Notes: generated by a model not told the origin, from the sequence alone. A stretch of 64,000 nucleotides of DNA from Oleiagrimonas sp963747595 (GCA_963747595.1 CAVVFO010000002.1:310001-374000), one strand, 5' to 3'. Counted from the stretch's first letter, positions 47,077 to 56,451 are shown. Program-made: numbers and translations.

Positions 47077-47543
47077 AACGTGGTGTCCTCCCTTGGGTGG
47101 TCTCGAATCATCTACCACAAAACTCGGCAAAGTCGAGTGACTCCGCGCGCGTTGAGACCCACTGAGGGCGCCCTTGCGCGTGCCGACTGGCCGTCTTCGC
47201 TCCTCAAAAAGGGCGCGTCGACATATCTGATCCATCGGACCGTGGCGCGGCCGGCATGCCAGCGCGATCTTCACAAGAGCAGGTGGGGTTTTGCGAACGA
47301 GCACCGTTACCCACACGAGCAAAGGACCTTCCTAAATCCTGCGGATGATCAATGCACCCAGCAGGCACGGAGATACTTCGACACTGGTGCAGTGGTCTGG
47401 AACGTGCGTCCCCCCCCGCCCCCCAATCCCGCCCGCGGGGTCAGGATATTGATGCCACTATCTTTCAACCCGGTAAGTGTTGTTACGACCGTAACATTGA
47501 TAAGGTCATGATCGATTCCCGACGTTGACCTGTATCTGTGACG
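47077..47543. other. 467-base gap upstream of the ChrB-like/RND operon
   Basis: No convincing gene; a forward open frame at about 47080-47511 has no family likeness and a composition unlike its neighbours. The right end contains a homopolymer tract (eight C, one G, six C at 47410-47424) and the palindromic operator at 47481-47496. The left 300 bases show nothing recognisable. Confidence 0.5.
47481..47496 (+). promoter_or_regulatory. Palindromic operator candidate before the ChrB-like gene
   Basis: TGTTAC and GTAACA flank GACC: an exact 6-bp inverted repeat 48 bases before the ATG. A weak promoter (TTGTTA, 15 bases, TAAGGT) would overlap it, but no strong -10 is visible. Confidence 0.5.
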
Positions 47544-48155
47544 ATGTCGCACTCGCGCACCGCTCAAAAGCGTAGCTGGATCACGCTTGCCTACAAGATG
47601 CCGCCGGAACCGGCCAGCCGGCGCGTTGCGGTGTGGCGCAAGCTCAAGAGCATGGGCGCCGTATATCTGCAAAGCGGCGTCTGCGTTTTGCCAGGCACGC
47701 GCGAGCATCAGCGCCGCTGCCGGCTGATCGAGCGTGAAATCGAGGAGATGGACGGTGAGGCGATTTTGTTAAAGACCGAAAGCATGGACGCACGCACTAC
47801 GGAAAAGGTTGTCGCGCGCTTTGCCGTCGAGCGTGACGAAGCGTACGGCGAATTCATCAGCCGCTGCGATGACTTCGAGGCCGAGATTGCGCGGGAGCGT
47901 AAGGCAGACAAGTTCATCTATGCGGAAGTGGAGGAAAACGAGGTGGATCTGGTCAAGCTGCGCACGTGGCTGGAGAGGATCCAGCGACTCGATTTTTTCG
48001 GCGCACCACGCCGTTGCGAGGCCAATGAGCGGCTGGCGCGCTGCGCCATGATCCTGGATCAGTATGCGCGTGACGTGTTCGAGCGTCAGGCTGAGGCCGA
48101 TCTGGATATACCGGGCCATGGTGCGGCCGGGTCGGGCAAAACGCGTGACCGCTGA
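47544..48155 (+). CDS. ChrB N-terminal-domain protein, likely regulator of the RND operon
   Basis: A 203-residue protein beginning (after GTG/ATG options at 47538 and 47544) with SWITLAYKMPPEPASRRVAVWRKLKSMGAVYLQSGVCVLPGT, the pattern of the ChrB N-terminal domain. The rest is a charged, helical region (REIEEMDGEAILL, AEIARERKADKFIYAEVEE). Full ChrB proteins are about 300 residues with a second domain, absent here, and are chromate-sensing repressors usually next to chrA; no chrA is present. Three downstream pump genes start at once, the first within this stop. No good ribosome site precedes the start, so a leaderless or near-leaderless message is possible. Confidence 0.75.
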   Translation: MSHSRTAQKRSWITLAYKMPPEPASRRVAVWRKLKSMGAVYLQSGVCVLPGTREHQRRCRLIEREIEEMDGEAILLKTESMDARTTEKVVARFAVERDEAYGEFISRCDDFEAEIARERKADKFIYAEVEENEVDLVKLRTWLERIQRLDFFGAPRRCEANERLARCAMILDQYARDVFERQAEADLDIPGHGAAGSGKTRDR

Positions 48156-49629
48156 ATCCATTCGGCATCTGGTGCGGTCGCCGCTGCTGCGATGCGCGGT
48201 GCTGATGACAACGCTCTGGCTGACCGCCTGCGCCACCTATCATCCGCATCCGATCACTGCATCGGAATCGGCGCAGGGCTTCCAACAGCGCAGCCTGGAT
48301 GCGGGGGCGCTCAAGGACTTCATGCAGCGTCATGGCATGAAGGGGAGGCAGTGGCCGCTGCACACCTGGTCGCCGCGGGACCTGATGCTGGCCACGGAAT
48401 ACTTTCATCCATCCATCGCCGCAGCGCGTGCGCGCTGGCGGCTGGCACAGGCGGCTGTGACCACCGCCGGCGCGTATCCCAACCCGACAGTGCAACTGAC
48501 GCCGCAATACACCACCAATGCAGCACCGAATGTATCGCCCTGGACCGTGGATGCCGGTGCGGTGATGTCGCTATTGACGGCAGGCAAACAGGATGACCGG
48601 GTAGCGGCCGCACGCGCCGACGCGGCGGCCGCGCGTTTCGCCGTGACCAATACGCTCTGGAAAGCACGTGCGCGGACACGCGTGGCACTGCTTGCACTGC
48701 AGGCCGCACAACGTCGCCAGCCGTTGCTGGCAACACAGGTTCGTGACAGCAAGGCCATTCTGGATGCCGTCAATGAAGGTGTCCGGGCGGGGCAGACGCC
48801 ACCATTCGAGGCGTTTGCCGCGCGCCGTGCGTGGAATCAGGCGCGGCAGGCGCAGGTTCGGAACGTCGCAACGCTGGCGCAGGGCCGTGCTGCTCTTGCC
48901 GCAGCCATCGGTATGCCGATGGCTGCGCTGAACAGCATACGCATCGGCGGCCGTGTCTACAGCAAGACGGTGCCGCCCGAGCCACCACGCCGGCGCCTGC
49001 AGACTGTCGTGCTCACGCGGCGTGCCGACATACGCGCCGCCGTGCTGCAGTATGCCGCCAGCCAATCGCGCCTCAAGCTTGCCATTGCCGGACAATACCC
49101 GAATATCAGCATCGGCCCGGGTTACCAGTGGGACCAGGGCGCGCACCGGTGGTCGCTCGGCTTGTCGCTGACACTGCCGGTGTTCAACCAGCATCAGGGG
49201 CCAATTGCCCAGGCCCGCGCCCGGCGCGATCTCGCGGCGGATCATCTGCGCGTGCTGCAGGGACAACTGGCGGAGCGACTGGATCGCACGCTGGCGAACG
49301 AAACGGCCACCCGGCGCACTCTGGCGCTGGTTCGACAACGTGTGGCGCACAGCCGCCGCCAATTGCGTGACACGCATGCAGCATTCGCGGCAGGACAGAT
49401 CGGTCGCGGGATCTGGCTGCGGGCGCGCCTGCAACTCGTGCGGGACCGGCTGGCGTGGATCAAGGCACAGACGCAGTTGCTCAAGGCCAGGGCCGCGCTG
49501 GCGACGTTGCTCCAGCACGCTGTTGGCGCGCCTCCCGCGCCCGGCGCGCACGCACACCGACGACCTCCGGACGTTTCACCGTCGACCACTCGCCAACCTG
49601 TGCCTGCCAGGGAGTCCGCGTCACCATGA
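48145..49629 (+). CDS. TolC/CusC-like outer-membrane factor lipoprotein
   Basis: Outer-membrane duct of a tripartite efflux pump. With the GTG at 48145 the protein is 494 residues and starts with a lipoprotein signal ending LTTLWLTAC-type (TLWLTAC, lipidated Cys near residue 29); an ATG at 48118 would lengthen the N-region. Two OEP repeats follow: a first with FHPSIAAARARWRLAQAAVTTAGAYPNP and long helices, a second with RRADIRAAVLQYAASQSRLKLAIAGQYPNI. It overlaps the ChrB-like gene by 11 bases and the next gene by four. The Arg/Ala-rich helices and GC content match its neighbours. Confidence 0.87.
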   Translation: MTAESIRHLVRSPLLRCAVLMTTLWLTACATYHPHPITASESAQGFQQRSLDAGALKDFMQRHGMKGRQWPLHTWSPRDLMLATEYFHPSIAAARARWRLAQAAVTTAGAYPNPTVQLTPQYTTNAAPNVSPWTVDAGAVMSLLTAGKQDDRVAAARADAAAARFAVTNTLWKARARTRVALLALQAAQRRQPLLATQVRDSKAILDAVNEGVRAGQTPPFEAFAARRAWNQARQAQVRNVATLAQGRAALAAAIGMPMAALNSIRIGGRVYSKTVPPEPPRRRLQTVVLTRRADIRAAVLQYAASQSRLKLAIAGQYPNISIGPGYQWDQGAHRWSLGLSLTLPVFNQHQGPIAQARARRDLAADHLRVLQGQLAERLDRTLANETATRRTLALVRQRVAHSRRQLRDTHAAFAAGQIGRGIWLRARLQLVRDRLAWIKAQTQLLKARAALATLLQHAVGAPPAPGAHAHRRPPDVSPSTTRQPVPARESASP

Positions 49630-50606
49630 GAAGTCTGCTGCTGCTCGTTCTCTATGCGCTACTGGCCGCGACGGTCCACGCCGCGCCGCCGGCGACGCCG
49701 AGTTCGGTGGTCTCGCTGGATACCGATGCGATGCGTGCCATTGGCCTGCGCACGGTCACGCTGAAACCGCGCAACCATCGGCAGACCCTGTCGGCGTACG
49801 GCGACGTGGTGCCTCTGACCACGTTGTTGCATAGCTCGCAAACCCTGGCACAGGCCAAGGCACGGCAACGGCAGGCGACGGCGAAGGTGGCAGCGTCGCA
49901 TGTCGAATATCAGCGGCTGCAGGGTCTGTTCAAACAGCACGCCAATGTCTCCCGGCGCCAGCTGGAGGCGGCACGGGCCACATGGGAGTCCGATGGTGCC
50001 ATGCGCGATCAGGCGGTTAGCAGTCTGCAGGCAGTGCGCAGCACTCTGCGGGCGCGCTGGGGCGCGGTGATTGCCCGATGGCTGCGGTCACGCTCGCAGC
50101 ACTTCCAGGCACTGGTCAAGGGCGCGGCGCGCCTCATCCACTTGACCGTTCCCGGCCACACGCAACTGCGCTCGCCGCCACAGCATGTGCAGATTCTTCT
50201 GGCTGACGGACCAGCGTTGCAGGGCGATTGGGTGTCGCGCTCGCCATCTTCGGTGGATGGTCAACAGGGTGTGTCGTTCTATGCCTGGGCCGACACCGCA
50301 GTGGATCGCCTGGGTTACGGCGCACGCGTCGAGGGTCGCATCCCGGAAGGTGCTGCGCGTCGCGGCGTGATCGTGCCCGCTTCGGCGGTGGTGTGGTCCG
50401 GTGGCAGTGCCTGGATCTACACGCGTATCGCCAAGGGACGGTTCCGCCGTACGCCACTGTCGACCCGTGAACCGACTGCCGAGGGATGGTTCGAGCCGCA
50501 TGCACCCAAGGCCGGTGAACAGGTGGTGACGCAAGGCGCGCAGATGCTGCTTTCCAAACAGGAAAAGGCGGTGGCGCCGCCGAAGACCGATGACGATGAT
50601 GATTGA
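49626..50606 (+). CDS. RND membrane-fusion (periplasmic adaptor) protein
   Basis: A 326-residue HlyD/CusB-like adaptor with a Sec signal peptide (MRSLLLLVLYALLAATVHA). The order is a first beta strand region (LRTVTLKPRNHRQTLSAYGDVVP), an alpha hairpin of about 90 residues (LAQAKARQRQATAKV...RRQLEAARATWESD), then beta-barrel and membrane-proximal parts (RLGYGARVEGRIPEG, VIVPASAVVWSGGSAWIYTR). It is short for the family, which usually exceeds 370 residues, and ends in an unusual run of five aspartates that might bind cations. The ATG overlaps the outer-membrane factor stop. Confidence 0.82.
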   Translation: MRSLLLLVLYALLAATVHAAPPATPSSVVSLDTDAMRAIGLRTVTLKPRNHRQTLSAYGDVVPLTTLLHSSQTLAQAKARQRQATAKVAASHVEYQRLQGLFKQHANVSRRQLEAARATWESDGAMRDQAVSSLQAVRSTLRARWGAVIARWLRSRSQHFQALVKGAARLIHLTVPGHTQLRSPPQHVQILLADGPALQGDWVSRSPSSVDGQQGVSFYAWADTAVDRLGYGARVEGRIPEGAARRGVIVPASAVVWSGGSAWIYTRIAKGRFRRTPLSTREPTAEGWFEPHAPKAGEQVVTQGAQMLLSKQEKAVAPPKTDDDDD

Positions 50607-50621
50607 TCGGATGTCTGCGGC

Positions 50622-53600
50622 ATGCTGAGCCAGATGGTGACATGGACCCTGCGCCGGCGCGGCGTGGTGCTGGCCCTGGCCGTGCTGCTGGTGGTGTACG
50701 GTGCCTTTCGTCTGGGGCACGCGCAATACGACGTCTTTCCGCAGTTTGCGCCACCGCAGGTCGTCATCCAGACCCAGGCTGCGGGTCTGTCGCCGCAACA
50801 GGTCGAGCAACTGGTGACCACGCCGATCGAAAGCGCGGTGAACGGCGTGGCCGGTATTGCGTCGATGCGTTCGGGGTCGACGCTGGGCATTTCGGTCATT
50901 ACCGTCACCTTCGCGCCCGGCACCAATGTCTATCGTGATCGCCAGGTGGTCGCCGAACGCCTGGCCAGCGTCTCCGGGCAACTGCCCAGCGGGGTCAAGG
51001 CGCCGAGCATGACGCCCTTGAGCTCTTCCACCGGCACCGTGCTGATGCTGGGGCTGAGTTCGCGCACACGCTCGCTGATGGACGTGCATACCGTGGCTCA
51101 GTGGACCGTGCGCCGACGGCTTCTGGCCATCAAGGGCGTGTCCAATGTGGTGGTATTCGGCGGGCAGGTGCAGCAGCTGCAGATTCAGCTGCATCCGGAT
51201 GCGCTGGTGCGTTATCACCTGTCGGTGGCCGCAGTGGCCGATGCCGCACACCGGGCCAGCGGTATCCGCGGTGCGGGTTTCATCGATACGCCCAATCAGC
51301 GTATCCAGTTGCAGGCCCGGGGCCAGGCGCTCACGCCCGCAGCGCTGGCTGCCGCCATCGTGACCACGCGCCATGGCGTTCCAGTCACGCTGGGCGATGT
51401 GGGCAGCGTGCGCGCCGCGCCAGCGCCGCAAATCGGAGCGGCACTGATCAACGGCAGACCGGGCGTGCAGGTCATCGTTTCGGCGCAATACGGTGCCAAC
51501 ACCCTGGCGGTGACGCGTCGTGTGGACGCTGCGCTGAAGACCCTGGCGCCAGTGCTCAAGGCCGAGCATATCCAGCTGGCGCCACGGTTGTTCCGGCCAG
51601 CCAGCTTTGTGCATCGCGCGGTGGGCAACCTGCGGACCGCGCTGACCATCGGGGGCGTACTGGTGGCACTGGTGCTGTTCGCGTTCCTGTTCAATCTCCG
51701 GACCGCGTTGATTTCTCTGCTGGCCATCCCGTTGTCGCTGCTGACTGCGACGCTGGTGCTGGACATACTGGGCTATTCCCTCAACACCATGACGCTGGGC
51801 GGGCTGGCGATCGCCGTGGGTCTGCTGGTCGATGACGCCGTGATCACGGTGGAAAACATCTACCGACGACTGCGCGAAAACCGTGCCGCGGGGAACTCGC
51901 GTTCGGCGACGACGGTGATCCGTGATGCCACGCTGGAAGTGCGCAGCGCGGTGGTCTACGCGACGCTGGCCATCGCCATGGTCTTCATCCCGGTCATGAC
52001 CCTGCCAGGTGTGGCCGGACGCCTGTTCGGGCCGCTGGGTTATGCCTACGTATTGGCAACGCTGGCCTCGCTTCTGGTGGCGCTGACGGTGACGCCGGTG
52101 CTGTGCATGACCTGGCTGGCGCGTGGCCCGCTGCCGGACCACGAACCGCCGCTGATGCGCTGGATCAAGCCGCGCTATGCGGGCGTGCTGGCGCGCGTGG
52201 AGCGGCATTACCGCTGGGTGGTGTCAGCAGTCATCCTGGTCACGGTGCTCGGCGTGGGGCTGTCGGCTCTGTTCGGTGCGCGCTTCATCCCCGAACTCAA
52301 GGAAGGCCACTACATCGTGCACATGGTGATGGCGTCCGGCACTTCGCTGCAGGAATCCCAGCGCATGGGCCGCATCGTGACGCGCAAACTCGACGCGCTG
52401 CCCTCGGTACGCTCGGTGACCCAGCACGTGGGCCGGGCACCGGATGCCGAGGATATTCTTGGCACCAATTCCAGCGAATTCGATGTCGACCTCAAGCCCC
52501 TGAGCGGCGCGGCATCCACTGCTGCTCGCCACGCCATCCAGCACGTGACCGACAGCATTCCCGGCGCCACATTCGCGGTCAAGACGTTTCTTTCCGAACG
52601 CATCGAGGAGACCATTTCCGGGCAGACGGCACCGGTGGTCATCCATGTCTTCGGCACGCACCTGGACGCCATATCGCACACGGCCGGACGCATTGCCGCC
52701 GTACTGCGCACAATCCCGGGTGCCAACGGCGTGCAGCAGCAGTCCCAGCCGAACAGTCCGAAGCTGCAGATCCATCTGCGCCCCGATGCACTGGTCCGCT
52801 GGGGATTGCACCCACTCGACGTGCTGGAGACGATTCACACCGTCTACGGTGGCGATGTGGTGGGCCAGGTCTATGACGGCGACCGCATCTTCGATATCGC
52901 GGTGATCCTGCCCCCGGCACAGCGCCACTCGGTGGCAGCCGTGGGCAATCTGCTGCTGCACGGTGCGGACGGAGCCGACGTGCCGCTGCGTGACGTCGCC
53001 CGCATCCAGGTCGTGCGCGGACGCAAGGCCATCCTGCACGAGGGTGGGCGGCGCGTCGCCACAGTGACCGCCAACGTCAGCGGACGCGATACGGCTTCGT
53101 TCGTCGCTGCAGCGCGCAAGAAGATACACAAGGCGATGCATCTGCCCGCCGGTACCTATCTGGAATATGCCGGCACCGCCCAGGCGCAGTCGCATTCGAC
53201 CAGCCAGTTGCTGATCGATTCGCTGATTGCCGGCGTCTTCATCGTGCTGCTGTTGTCGCTGGTGCTGGCGCGCATGCGCAACCTGGCGCTGATTCTGGTG
53301 AATATCCCGTTTGCGCTGGTGGGGGGTATTCTGGCCGTGCTGGTCGTGCTGGGCGGTACGGTGTCCATGGGCGGCATGGTCGGTTTCGTCACGCTGTTCG
53401 GCATCACGTTGCGCAACGGCATGATGATGATCGCCCACTATGAGCATCTGGCCTCCACGGAGGGCGCCACGTGGGACGCCGCGCTGGCCACGCGTGGTGC
53501 GCAGGAGCGCCTGGCGCCCATTCTCATGACCGCGCTGGTCACGGCATTCGGACTGCTGCCGTTGGCGTTGTCCAGTCAGGCGCCGGGCAATGCCATCGAG

Positions 53601-53729
53601 GGGCCCATGGCCGTGGTGATCCTGGGCGGACTGGTGACATCCACCCTGCTCAACCTGCTGGTGCTGCCGAGCCTGGCGCTGCGATATGGACGCTTTTCGT
53701 CGGCCGAGGGTGTGGCAGATGCGGCTTGA
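50622..53729 (+). CDS. RND efflux pump inner-membrane subunit, CzcA/CusA-like
   Basis: Proton-driven inner-membrane pump of 1,035 residues. Twelve helices in two halves flank large periplasmic loops; the first helix is followed by the porter-domain entry AQYDVFPQFAPPQVVIQTQAAGLSPQQVEQLVTTPIE, a pattern shared with heavy-metal RND pumps. The helix-4 proton relay reads VGLLVDDAVITVEN (Asp404/Asp405), closer to the drug-type Asp-Asp pair than to the DFG...VDG of CzcA. The methionine ladder of CusA is not obvious. Hence the substrate could be a metal ion, an oxyanion or an organic toxin. It starts 15 bases after the adaptor gene. Confidence 0.9.
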   Translation: MLSQMVTWTLRRRGVVLALAVLLVVYGAFRLGHAQYDVFPQFAPPQVVIQTQAAGLSPQQVEQLVTTPIESAVNGVAGIASMRSGSTLGISVITVTFAPGTNVYRDRQVVAERLASVSGQLPSGVKAPSMTPLSSSTGTVLMLGLSSRTRSLMDVHTVAQWTVRRRLLAIKGVSNVVVFGGQVQQLQIQLHPDALVRYHLSVAAVADAAHRASGIRGAGFIDTPNQRIQLQARGQALTPAALAAAIVTTRHGVPVTLGDVGSVRAAPAPQIGAALINGRPGVQVIVSAQYGANTLAVTRRVDAALKTLAPVLKAEHIQLAPRLFRPASFVHRAVGNLRTALTIGGVLVALVLFAFLFNLRTALISLLAIPLSLLTATLVLDILGYSLNTMTLGGLAIAVGLLVDDAVITVENIYRRLRENRAAGNSRSATTVIRDATLEVRSAVVYATLAIAMVFIPVMTLPGVAGRLFGPLGYAYVLATLASLLVALTVTPVLCMTWLARGPLPDHEPPLMRWIKPRYAGVLARVERHYRWVVSAVILVTVLGVGLSALFGARFIPELKEGHYIVHMVMASGTSLQESQRMGRIVTRKLDALPSVRSVTQHVGRAPDAEDILGTNSSEFDVDLKPLSGAASTAARHAIQHVTDSIPGATFAVKTFLSERIEETISGQTAPVVIHVFGTHLDAISHTAGRIAAVLRTIPGANGVQQQSQPNSPKLQIHLRPDALVRWGLHPLDVLETIHTVYGGDVVGQVYDGDRIFDIAVILPPAQRHSVAAVGNLLLHGADGADVPLRDVARIQVVRGRKAILHEGGRRVATVTANVSGRDTASFVAAARKKIHKAMHLPAGTYLEYAGTAQAQSHSTSQLLIDSLIAGVFIVLLLSLVLARMRNLALILVNIPFALVGGILAVLVVLGGTVSMGGMVGFVTLFGITLRNGMMMIAHYEHLASTEGATWDAALATRGAQERLAPILMTALVTAFGLLPLALSSQAPGNAIEGPMAVVILGGLVTSTLLNLLVLPSLALRYGRFSSAEGVADAA

Positions 53730-53941
53730 GCTCGGGGTGTCACGACGTGACCGCGATGGGTATCACGGCATGTCGGATCTGCTCAACTGCTGATCGATTG
53801 AAGAAGACCGCCACGACTGCATCGATATTCCATGCGCCTGCCAAATCATTCCCGGTTGGCCGCCTGGTGGCGTTGCGAGTCCGCCTTCTCGGCATCTTGT
53901 GCGGCACAGCGACTGCATGTCGCAGGGCATAACGCAGCTGT
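53730..53941. other. Convergent spacer after the RND gene
   Basis: A 212-base stretch without a gene. It contains the short palindrome GTCACG-A-CGTGAC (53740-53752), eleven bases past the pump stop; no T-run follows. Confidence 0.5.
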
Positions 53942-55798
53942 TCAACGGCGCGCGAACAGGCGCGCGCAGAAGTCCACTTCGTCGGCATCGCCGCACAAGG
54001 TCAATGTATCGTTGACCTGCACCTCGACGGATTTTTCCGACACCAGCGAGGCGTTGCCGCGCGCGATGCGCAACACGCGCACCGTCGGGGGGAGATGCAG
54101 AGCGCGGATGCTGTGGCCGGCCAATGCCGGGTTTTGCAATTTGACGTTGCGCACCTCCTGATTTTCGTCGGGATCGGCGCCGATCGACAATGCCGCGGGG
54201 TTGATCACCAGACCCTCGAGCATCAGCAACGTGGAATATTGCGGGTTCACCACGCGCACGCCCGATTCGCGGAAGCGCTGGTTGTCTGCAGGATTTTCCA
54301 CCCAGGCAATCACGTTGCGGGTATTGAACACCTCACGGGCCATGCGGGCGATATTGAACGTGTCCTCGGCATTCTCGGTCATGACCACCAGTGTGGCAGC
54401 ATCGGCCAGACCGGCGTCGCGCAGCCGTTCCACCACACCGGCCCGGGAATCGTTGTGCGCCCCATCCACGGTGGTGGACCGCTGCATGTGCCGGATCAGC
54501 TGTACATCCAGGTCATGTGCCTGCAGGCGTTTGGCCAGCATGCCGGCACCCTGCCGTGAGCCGATGATGAAGATGCGGTCGCCGGCCCGATGCTTGCGTG
54601 GCAGGATGCGGCTGAACGCGATGGGGGAGACGATGCAGGTGACAATGGCCACCAGGATGATCGCCGAGTTGACCGCTTTGCTTATCACGCCCATCTGCAA
54701 GCCGATTTCGGCCACCGCCACGATGAAAGACAGCCGCGCGCTGAGCAACGCGCTGGCGGCAAAAGTTTCGCGCCAACTGAAAGCCAGCCGCATCACCAGG
54801 GCGGCCAGCAACTTCACCAGATAGGCGGCGCCGATCAGCACCGGCACCATGAGCAGCGATCGCTCCGAGGCCAGCAGCGCAGGCAGGTCGAATTTCACGC
54901 CCACCATGATGAAAAAGATCGGGATGAAGAAGCCGTAGCCGATGGCATCCAGCTTTTCGCGCAGGACGCTGCTGCCGTTGCTGGACAACAGCGCGATGAT
55001 CACGCCGGCCAGAAATGCACCGAGAATGTTCACCACGCCCAGGCTCTCGGCCACGCCCATGAAGATCAGCGTGATGGCGAACGCCGCGCGCACCCGGATC
55101 TGCGCCGTGGCGCTGGACAGCGCCTGCATCACACGGCGCACCGGCGCGTGTTGCTTGAAGCGCGTGCCGATCCGGTACACGGCCACGAATGTCGCGAACA
55201 GCAGCAACACCAGAAGCAGGCGTGTATTGGCGCCGTCGTCCAGCAACAACACGTAGGCGCCAATGAACAGGATAGTCAGGAAGTCGGCCAGCAGGGCGCT
55301 GACCAGAATGGTCTGGCCAAAGCGATTGCTGGTCAGGCCGCGCTCCTTGAGCACCGGCGCCACCACGCCCAGGGACGTTGTAGTCAGGATCATGGCCATG
55401 ATCCACGGGTCCCTGGCCAGGCCGTAGTGGATCATGCCGAACCCCGCCGCAAGCGACAACGCCGCGGAGATGGCAAACATCGTGCCGCCCAGCACGAACG
55501 GGTTGCCGATGACGCGTCTGCGGGCAGGGGCGTTTCTCCCGCTGTTGGCGCCGGAAAAGTTGATCTCCAGACCCGACAGGAACATCAGGTAGGCAAAGCC
55601 GAACACCGAGAGCACCTGCAGCACCACGTCGGTATGAATCAGATTCAACCCGCTATGGCCGAATACCACGCCGGCCACGATTTCACCGACCACCACCGGG
55701 ATGCCGAACCGCTTGATGGGCGAGAGCAGCACAGGCACCAGGAATGCCAGCGCGGTAACGATCAGCAGCGGAGTGAAAGAGAGGTCGGAGTGATGCAT
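53942..55798 (-). CDS. CPA2-family cation:proton antiporter with RCK domain (KefB-like)
   Basis: A 618-residue membrane antiporter. The Na+/H+-exchanger fold (about 1-390) shows VVVGEIVAGVVFGHSGLN, the LEINF motif and LSARLSFIVAVAEIGLQ, with about 12 helices. A Rossmann RCK_N domain follows (FIIGSRQGAGMLAKRL, about 410-530) and a TrkA_C domain closes the protein (about 540-618, VQVNDTLTLCGDADEV). Such proteins exchange potassium or sodium for protons under nucleotide or thiol control. No KefF/KefG partner is next to it. It is the last of four reverse-strand membrane-protein genes. Confidence 0.88.
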   Translation of the reverse strand: MHHSDLSFTPLLIVTALAFLVPVLLSPIKRFGIPVVVGEIVAGVVFGHSGLNLIHTDVVLQVLSVFGFAYLMFLSGLEINFSGANSGRNAPARRRVIGNPFVLGGTMFAISAALSLAAGFGMIHYGLARDPWIMAMILTTTSLGVVAPVLKERGLTSNRFGQTILVSALLADFLTILFIGAYVLLLDDGANTRLLLVLLLFATFVAVYRIGTRFKQHAPVRRVMQALSSATAQIRVRAAFAITLIFMGVAESLGVVNILGAFLAGVIIALLSSNGSSVLREKLDAIGYGFFIPIFFIMVGVKFDLPALLASERSLLMVPVLIGAAYLVKLLAALVMRLAFSWRETFAASALLSARLSFIVAVAEIGLQMGVISKAVNSAIILVAIVTCIVSPIAFSRILPRKHRAGDRIFIIGSRQGAGMLAKRLQAHDLDVQLIRHMQRSTTVDGAHNDSRAGVVERLRDAGLADAATLVVMTENAEDTFNIARMAREVFNTRNVIAWVENPADNQRFRESGVRVVNPQYSTLLMLEGLVINPAALSIGADPDENQEVRNVKLQNPALAGHSIRALHLPPTVRVLRIARGNASLVSEKSVEVQVNDTLTLCGDADEVDFCARLFARR

Positions 55799-55863
55799 AT
55801 GTGGTGCTCAAGCATGCCGGAGCCGGCAGCCCCGATCTGTCGGATCACGCTTTGCCGTGACCT

Positions 55864-56451
55864 TCATACTGCAGCATCGGCAAGAATCTCGCGCGCCTCG
55901 TGAAACACCAGCAGCGCGATTCCCATGCCCACCAGCGCATCCAGCACGGACAGGCCCGTGCTCCAGACAAGCATGCCCGAGACGAACAAGGCCACGTTCG
56001 CCAGCACATCGGCGCGCGTGCACAGATAACTGGCGTTGAGATGCACGCCGCCGCCACGCACCTTCGCCAGGCGCGTCATCACGTAGACATTCACGCAGAA
56101 TGAGAGCACCGAATATCCAGCCATCACCGGCCCCAGCGGCTGGCTGCCCATGATCCAGCGCCTGATGGCCTCGGCGACGATCAGCGCGCCCAGCAGGGCC
56201 AGCGTCCATCCCGTCCAGCGCGCCGAGAGACGCTTGAAGTGCGCGCTGCGACCGATGGCCAGAAGCGCCAGGGCATACCCCGATGCGTCACAGAGCATGT
56301 CCAGCGCGTCCGCCAGGATCCCGGTGGAGCCTGCGTACAGCCCGGCGCCCAGACCGACGGCGAACAACAGCGCATTCAGCGCCAGGGCGACCTTCACCAC
56401 GCGCCGCTCGTTCTGCGCGCGTGCATCGATGTCAGTACATTCACATGCCAT
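55864..56451 (-). CDS. Short CDF-family cation transporter
   Basis: A 195-residue protein with five or six helices and no C-terminal cytoplasmic domain, so far shorter than CzcD/ZitB (about 300). The metal-site segments of the family are recognisable: ADALDMLCDASGYALALLAIG in helix 2 (Asp-x3-Asp instead of His-x3-Asp) and CTRADVLANVALF in helix 5 (only the Asp conserved). The ATG at 56451 yields MACECTDID, with two N-terminal cysteines that could bind metal; an earlier ATG at 56493 is possible. It resembles the short 'cation transporter' group of proteobacteria. Cargo is probably Zn, Co or Cd, inferred from the family. Confidence 0.8.
   Translation of the reverse strand: MACECTDIDARAQNERRVVKVALALNALLFAVGLGAGLYAGSTGILADALDMLCDASGYALALLAIGRSAHFKRLSARWTGWTLALLGALIVAEAIRRWIMGSQPLGPVMAGYSVLSFCVNVYVMTRLAKVRGGGVHLNASYLCTRADVLANVALFVSGMLVWSTGLSVLDALVGMGIALLVFHEAREILADAAV

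Noticed and set aside
47080..47511. Small gene in the gap before the ChrB-like gene
   Set aside because: Contains the C-tract as a polyproline run, has no family likeness, no ribosome site, and overlaps the operator.
50088..52208. Reverse open frame of about 700 codons opposite the adaptor and RND genes
   Set aside because: Spans two conserved forward genes; Arg/His/Gln-rich composition typical of antisense frames in GC-rich DNA.
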